NCBI RefSeq assembly: GCF_042654605.1
Contig: NZ_JBHSGT010000011.1
Location: 1 to 7,431, forward strand
Length of the DNA: 7,431 nt
DNA from: Enterococcus_I eurekensis
GTDB taxonomy: Bacteria; Bacillota; Bacilli; Lactobacillales; Enterococcaceae
Reading direction: 5' to 3'
The first letter of the stretch is position 1, and every line of letters begins with the position of its first letter. Positions 5,315 through 7,431 of this stretch are shown one piece after another. The position numbers and the translations under genes were made by a program. The notes beneath the pieces are model-generated. The model saw only the letters and a list, made by a program, of their open reading frames with translations. It made no database searches and was not told the origin of the DNA.

Positions 5315-5323
5315 CCAGTTTCA

Positions 5324-6289
5324 ATGGCAAAAACATACTATGCAGCAATTAACTGGAATGAAATTGAAGATTTAATCGACAAATCCACTTGGGAAAAATT
5401 AACGGAACAATTTTGGTTAGATACACGTATTCCGCTTTCCAATGATTTAGATGACTGGAGAAGCCTCTCAAAAGAAGAACAAAAAATGGTCAGTCATGTT
5501 TTGGGTGGTTTAACTTTACTTGATACGATTCAATCAGAAAGTGGGATGCATCAATTACGTGACGCCGTTCGTACACCGCATGAAGAAGCGGTTTTAAACA
5601 ACATTCAATTTATGGAATCAGTACACGCCAAAAGCTATTCTTCCATTTTCAGTACCTTAAATACAAAAGCAGAAATTGAAGCGATTTTTGATTGGGTTAA
5701 CACCAATGAGTATTTACAAAAAAAATCAGAACTAATTAACGAAGTCTACCTACACGGAACCCCACTGCAAAAGAAAGTCGCAAGTGTTTACCTAGAAACA
5801 TTCTTATTTTATTCTGGTTTCTATACCCCTCTTCACTACTTGGGTAATAACAAACTACCAAACGTTGCTGAAATCATTAAATTAATTATTCGTGACGAAT
5901 CCGTTCATGGAACATATATTGGTTACAAATTCCAATTAGGTTTCAATGAATTACCTGAAGATGAACAAGAAGAATTAAAAGAATGGATGTACGCTTTACT
6001 CTTTGAACTTTATGAAAACGAAGAAAAATACACAGCCGAACTCTATGATCATATTGGTTGGACGGAAGATGTAAATACATTCTTACGATACAATGCCAAC
6101 AAAGCTTTAATGAACATGGGACAAGATCCACTTTTCCCTGATACCGCAGATGATGTCAATCCAATTATTATGAATGGGATTTCGACTGGAACAAGCAATC
6201 ATGATTTCTTCTCACAAGTCGGAAATGGGTACTTACTTGGTACCGTTGAAGCGATGAATGATGACGATTATCTAATCGGTATGGATTAA
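5324..6289 (+). CDS. nrdF: Class Ib ribonucleotide reductase, radical subunit NrdF
   Basis: This 321-residue ferritin-like protein houses the dimetal site and tyrosyl radical that start catalysis in NrdE. All ligands are visible: D67 (LLDTIQ), E98 and H101 (FMESVHAKSY), E158 (YLETF), E192 and H195 (RDESVH). The radical tyrosine is Y105. These positions are the same as in well-studied class Ib NrdF proteins. Class Ib enzymes are physiologically manganese-loaded with help from the flavoprotein NrdI, which is not encoded between or beside these genes. The acidic C-terminal tail (NDDDYLIGMD) is the expected docking region for NrdE. The gene has the best ribosome site of the set but lies 34 bases downstream of a strong terminator-like hairpin's stem. 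It ends ahead of a bidirectional terminator. Complete. Confidence 0.97.
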   Translation: MAKTYYAAINWNEIEDLIDKSTWEKLTEQFWLDTRIPLSNDLDDWRSLSKEEQKMVSHVLGGLTLLDTIQSESGMHQLRDAVRTPHEEAVLNNIQFMESVHAKSYSSIFSTLNTKAEIEAIFDWVNTNEYLQKKSELINEVYLHGTPLQKKVASVYLETFLFYSGFYTPLHYLGNNKLPNVAEIIKLIIRDESVHGTYIGYKFQLGFNELPEDEQEELKEWMYALLFELYENEEKYTAELYDHIGWTEDVNTFLRYNANKALMNMGQDPLFPDTADDVNPIIMNGISTGTSNHDFFSQVGNGYLLGTVEAMNDDDYLIGMD

Positions 6290-6298
6290 TAAAATAAC

Positions 6299-6328
6299 AA
6301 AAGCCCTTAGGAAATCCTAAGGGCTTTT
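6299..6328. terminator. Bidirectional terminator between nrdF and the aldo/keto reductase gene
   Basis: A perfect 13-bp stem, 6299-6311 with 6316-6328, has the loop AAAT. It begins and ends in A4/T4, giving U-runs in both directions (TTTTCTTT on the plus strand). It lies 9 bases after the nrdF stop and just past the stop of the convergent reductase gene, so it serves both. Confidence 0.92.
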
Positions 6329-6330
6329 CT

Positions 6331-7317
6331 TTATCTTGCTCCAACAACTTTGTGGGGTACGTAAGGTTCTTCTAAGAAGAGAATTTGGTCAGGTGTTAGT
6401 TTGATATCAAGCGCTGGAAGGGCATCTAGTAAATGACTTTCTTTCGTTGCACCAATAATCGGTGCGGTTACAACCTCTTTTTGTAAAAGCCAAGCCAATG
6501 AAACTTGAGCTCGTTTGACACCTAAATCCTCGGCAACTTGCGCAACACGTGCTACAATCATTCGGTCTTGCTCTAAAGTTTGATCGTATTTCACTTTCGC
6601 TGTACGATCAGTTTGTGCACGCTTAGTGGTCCCTTCCCAATCGCGCGTTAAGCGACCTGCAGCTAGTGGGCTGTATGGTGTTACCGCAATTTTTTGATCT
6701 TGACAAAACGGTAACATCTCACGTTCTTCTTCTCGATACAATAAGTTCAAATGATTTTGCATTGAGACAAACTTGGTCCAACCATGTTTTTCCGCTACGA
6801 ATTGTGCTTTAGCAAACTGCCACGTATACATTGCTGAAGCCCCAATGTAACGAACTTTTCCTGACTTGACTAAATCATGGAGCGCCTCCATTGTTTCTTC
6901 AATCGGTGTATGATAATCCCAACGGTGAATAATGTATAAGTCAATATAATCGGTTCCTAAACGCTTTAGGCTTTGTTCAGCTTGATGAAAGATTTCTTTG
7001 CGCGATAGCCCGCCTGAATTCGGACGCTTTTCGGCTGTCATCGGCATATAAAGTTTCGTTGCTAAGACAATTTCTTCGCGTTTACCATAATCACGTAAAG
7101 CACGGCCGAGGACTTCTTCACTCGCACCATAGGAATAAATATTGGCTGTATCAAAGAAATTAATGCCTAAATCAAGCGCTTTTTTAATCACTTGGCGGCT
7201 TTTCTCTTCTTCCAAAATCCAATCATGAATCCAATTATGCGGATTTCCAAACCCCATCGCACCTAAGCATAGTGGTGAAACATCTAAGCCTGTATTACCT
7301 AATTTTACATATTCCAT
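6331..7317 (-). CDS. Aldo/keto reductase, YajO-like
   Basis: This 328-residue NADPH-dependent oxidoreductase of the aldo/keto reductase superfamily should be a cytoplasmic (beta/alpha)8 barrel. The catalytic tetrad is present: D56 and Y61 (FFDTANIYSYG), K88 (LATKLY) and H131 (IIHRWDY). The cofactor end is PIIGATKESHL (286-296). Long stretches such as HRWDYHTPIEET and LLYREEEREMLP, and the C-terminal VVGAR, closely recall E. coli YajO. I leave the symbol blank because substrates of these enzymes are broad. The start is the ATG at 7315-7317, six bases after AGGAGG (7324-7329); the in-frame ATG at 7330-7332 would place the ribosome site inside the coding sequence. It is a single gene, convergent with nrdF and sharing its terminator. 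No functional tie to nucleotide reduction is evident. Confidence 0.92.
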   Translation of the reverse strand: MEYVKLGNTGLDVSPLCLGAMGFGNPHNWIHDWILEEEKSRQVIKKALDLGINFFDTANIYSYGASEEVLGRALRDYGKREEIVLATKLYMPMTAEKRPNSGGLSRKEIFHQAEQSLKRLGTDYIDLYIIHRWDYHTPIEETMEALHDLVKSGKVRYIGASAMYTWQFAKAQFVAEKHGWTKFVSMQNHLNLLYREEEREMLPFCQDQKIAVTPYSPLAAGRLTRDWEGTTKRAQTDRTAKVKYDQTLEQDRMIVARVAQVAEDLGVKRAQVSLAWLLQKEVVTAPIIGATKESHLLDALPALDIKLTPDQILFLEEPYVPHKVVGAR

Positions 7318-7323
7318 TTTGTT

Positions 7324-7329
7324 CCTCCT
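7324..7329 (-). promoter_or_regulatory. Ribosome binding site fixing the reductase start
   Basis: AGGAGG on the minus strand is six bases before the ATG at 7315-7317. The upstream in-frame ATG (7330-7332) precedes the site and would encode it as RR, so it is rejected as the start. Confidence 0.9.
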
Positions 7330-7347
7330 CATTTTAATATTACTTTT

Positions 7348-7377
7348 ATTGTATCAAAGTTTGACCTGAATAATTCA
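7348..7377 (-). promoter_or_regulatory. Predicted extended -10 promoter of the reductase gene with small dyads
   Basis: On the minus strand, TACAAT (7348-7353, 5 of 6) is preceded by TGA (7354-7356), an extended -10. The -35 position (7371-7376, GAATTA) is poor. Two 11-bp palindromes overlap the promoter: TCAAAGTTTGA (7354-7364) and TGAATAATTCA (7367-7377), with centres 13 bases apart. They could be operator half-pairs, but such short AT-rich palindromes arise easily by chance. Confidence 0.45.
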
Positions 7378-7396
7378 TACTTTTAATTAAAACCAT

Positions 7397-7420
7397 GTGA
7401 AACTGCCTCACGGCAGCTTA
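7397..7420. other. Small hairpin at the right edge
   Basis: CTGCC and GGCAG pair around TCAC, with imperfect outward extension. No good U-run follows on either strand. It may be the remnant of a terminator or leader belonging to a gene beyond the window. Nothing else can be supported between 7378 and 7431. Confidence 0.3.
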
Positions 7421-7431
7421 CAATTACTTTT

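Noticed and set aside
5258..5323. A 22-residue extension of NrdF from TTG 5258
   Set aside because: It overlaps the terminator stem. The AAGGAGG site sits after it, before ATG 5324, and the metal-ligand numbering fits the shorter protein.
5943..6131. A minus-strand open frame inside nrdF
   Set aside because: Antisense shadow of nrdF with no ribosome site and no family resemblance.
1..7431. CRISPR array, toxin-antitoxin pair, phage or defence genes
   Set aside because: No regularly spaced direct repeats, and every gene of convincing length is assigned to an ordinary cellular family.

Overview
The window looks like chromosomal DNA from a low-G+C Gram-positive of the order Lactobacillales, most likely Enterococcus or a close relative. 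The reasons are strong AGGAGG ribosome sites, AT-rich codons, U-rich hairpin terminators, a class Ib ribonucleotide reductase set without an adjacent nrdI, and a DUF1836-degV gene pair. The genus is my inference from protein resemblance; no search was run.

Layout, left to right. Positions 1-385 hold no gene. They contain a folded, repeat-like GC-richer element (about 41-217), two hairpin terminators and a possible insertion-sequence end relic. Next is a minus-strand operon: a DUF1836 helix-turn-helix protein (1240-1797) overlapping by 4 bases a DegV/FakB-type fatty-acid-binding protein (386-1243). A divergent intergenic region with dyad symmetries separates it from a plus-strand 100-residue DUF898 membrane protein (1990-2292). 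Positions 2293-2735 are non-coding. They hold the DUF898 terminator, a strong candidate for an undescribed small RNA on the minus strand (about 2363-2438), and the nrd control region with two NrdR boxes and a promoter. Then come nrdH (2736-2960), nrdE (3077-5236) and nrdF (5324-6289) on the plus strand. A bidirectional terminator separates these from a convergent YajO-like aldo/keto reductase (6331-7317, minus).

How the genes work together: NrdE (catalytic, thiyl chemistry) and NrdF (dimetal/tyrosyl radical) form the class Ib ribonucleotide reductase, and the glutaredoxin-like NrdH re-reduces NrdE. All expected catalytic and metal-binding residues are present. The paired NrdR boxes predict repression by NrdR, which is encoded elsewhere. 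The flavoprotein NrdI, which class Ib enzymes need for manganese cofactor assembly, is not in the window. Terminator-like hairpins lie between nrdH and nrdE and, much more strongly, between nrdE and nrdF, which suggests that the subunits are expressed at graded levels.

The gene content is mostly ordinary housekeeping. The most interesting parts are non-coding: the minus-strand small RNA candidate, the nrdE-nrdF terminator with a competing A-tract pairing, the dyad overlapping the predicted DUF1836 promoter, and the structured element at the left edge. I found no defence system, CRISPR array, intact mobile element, tRNA or rRNA.
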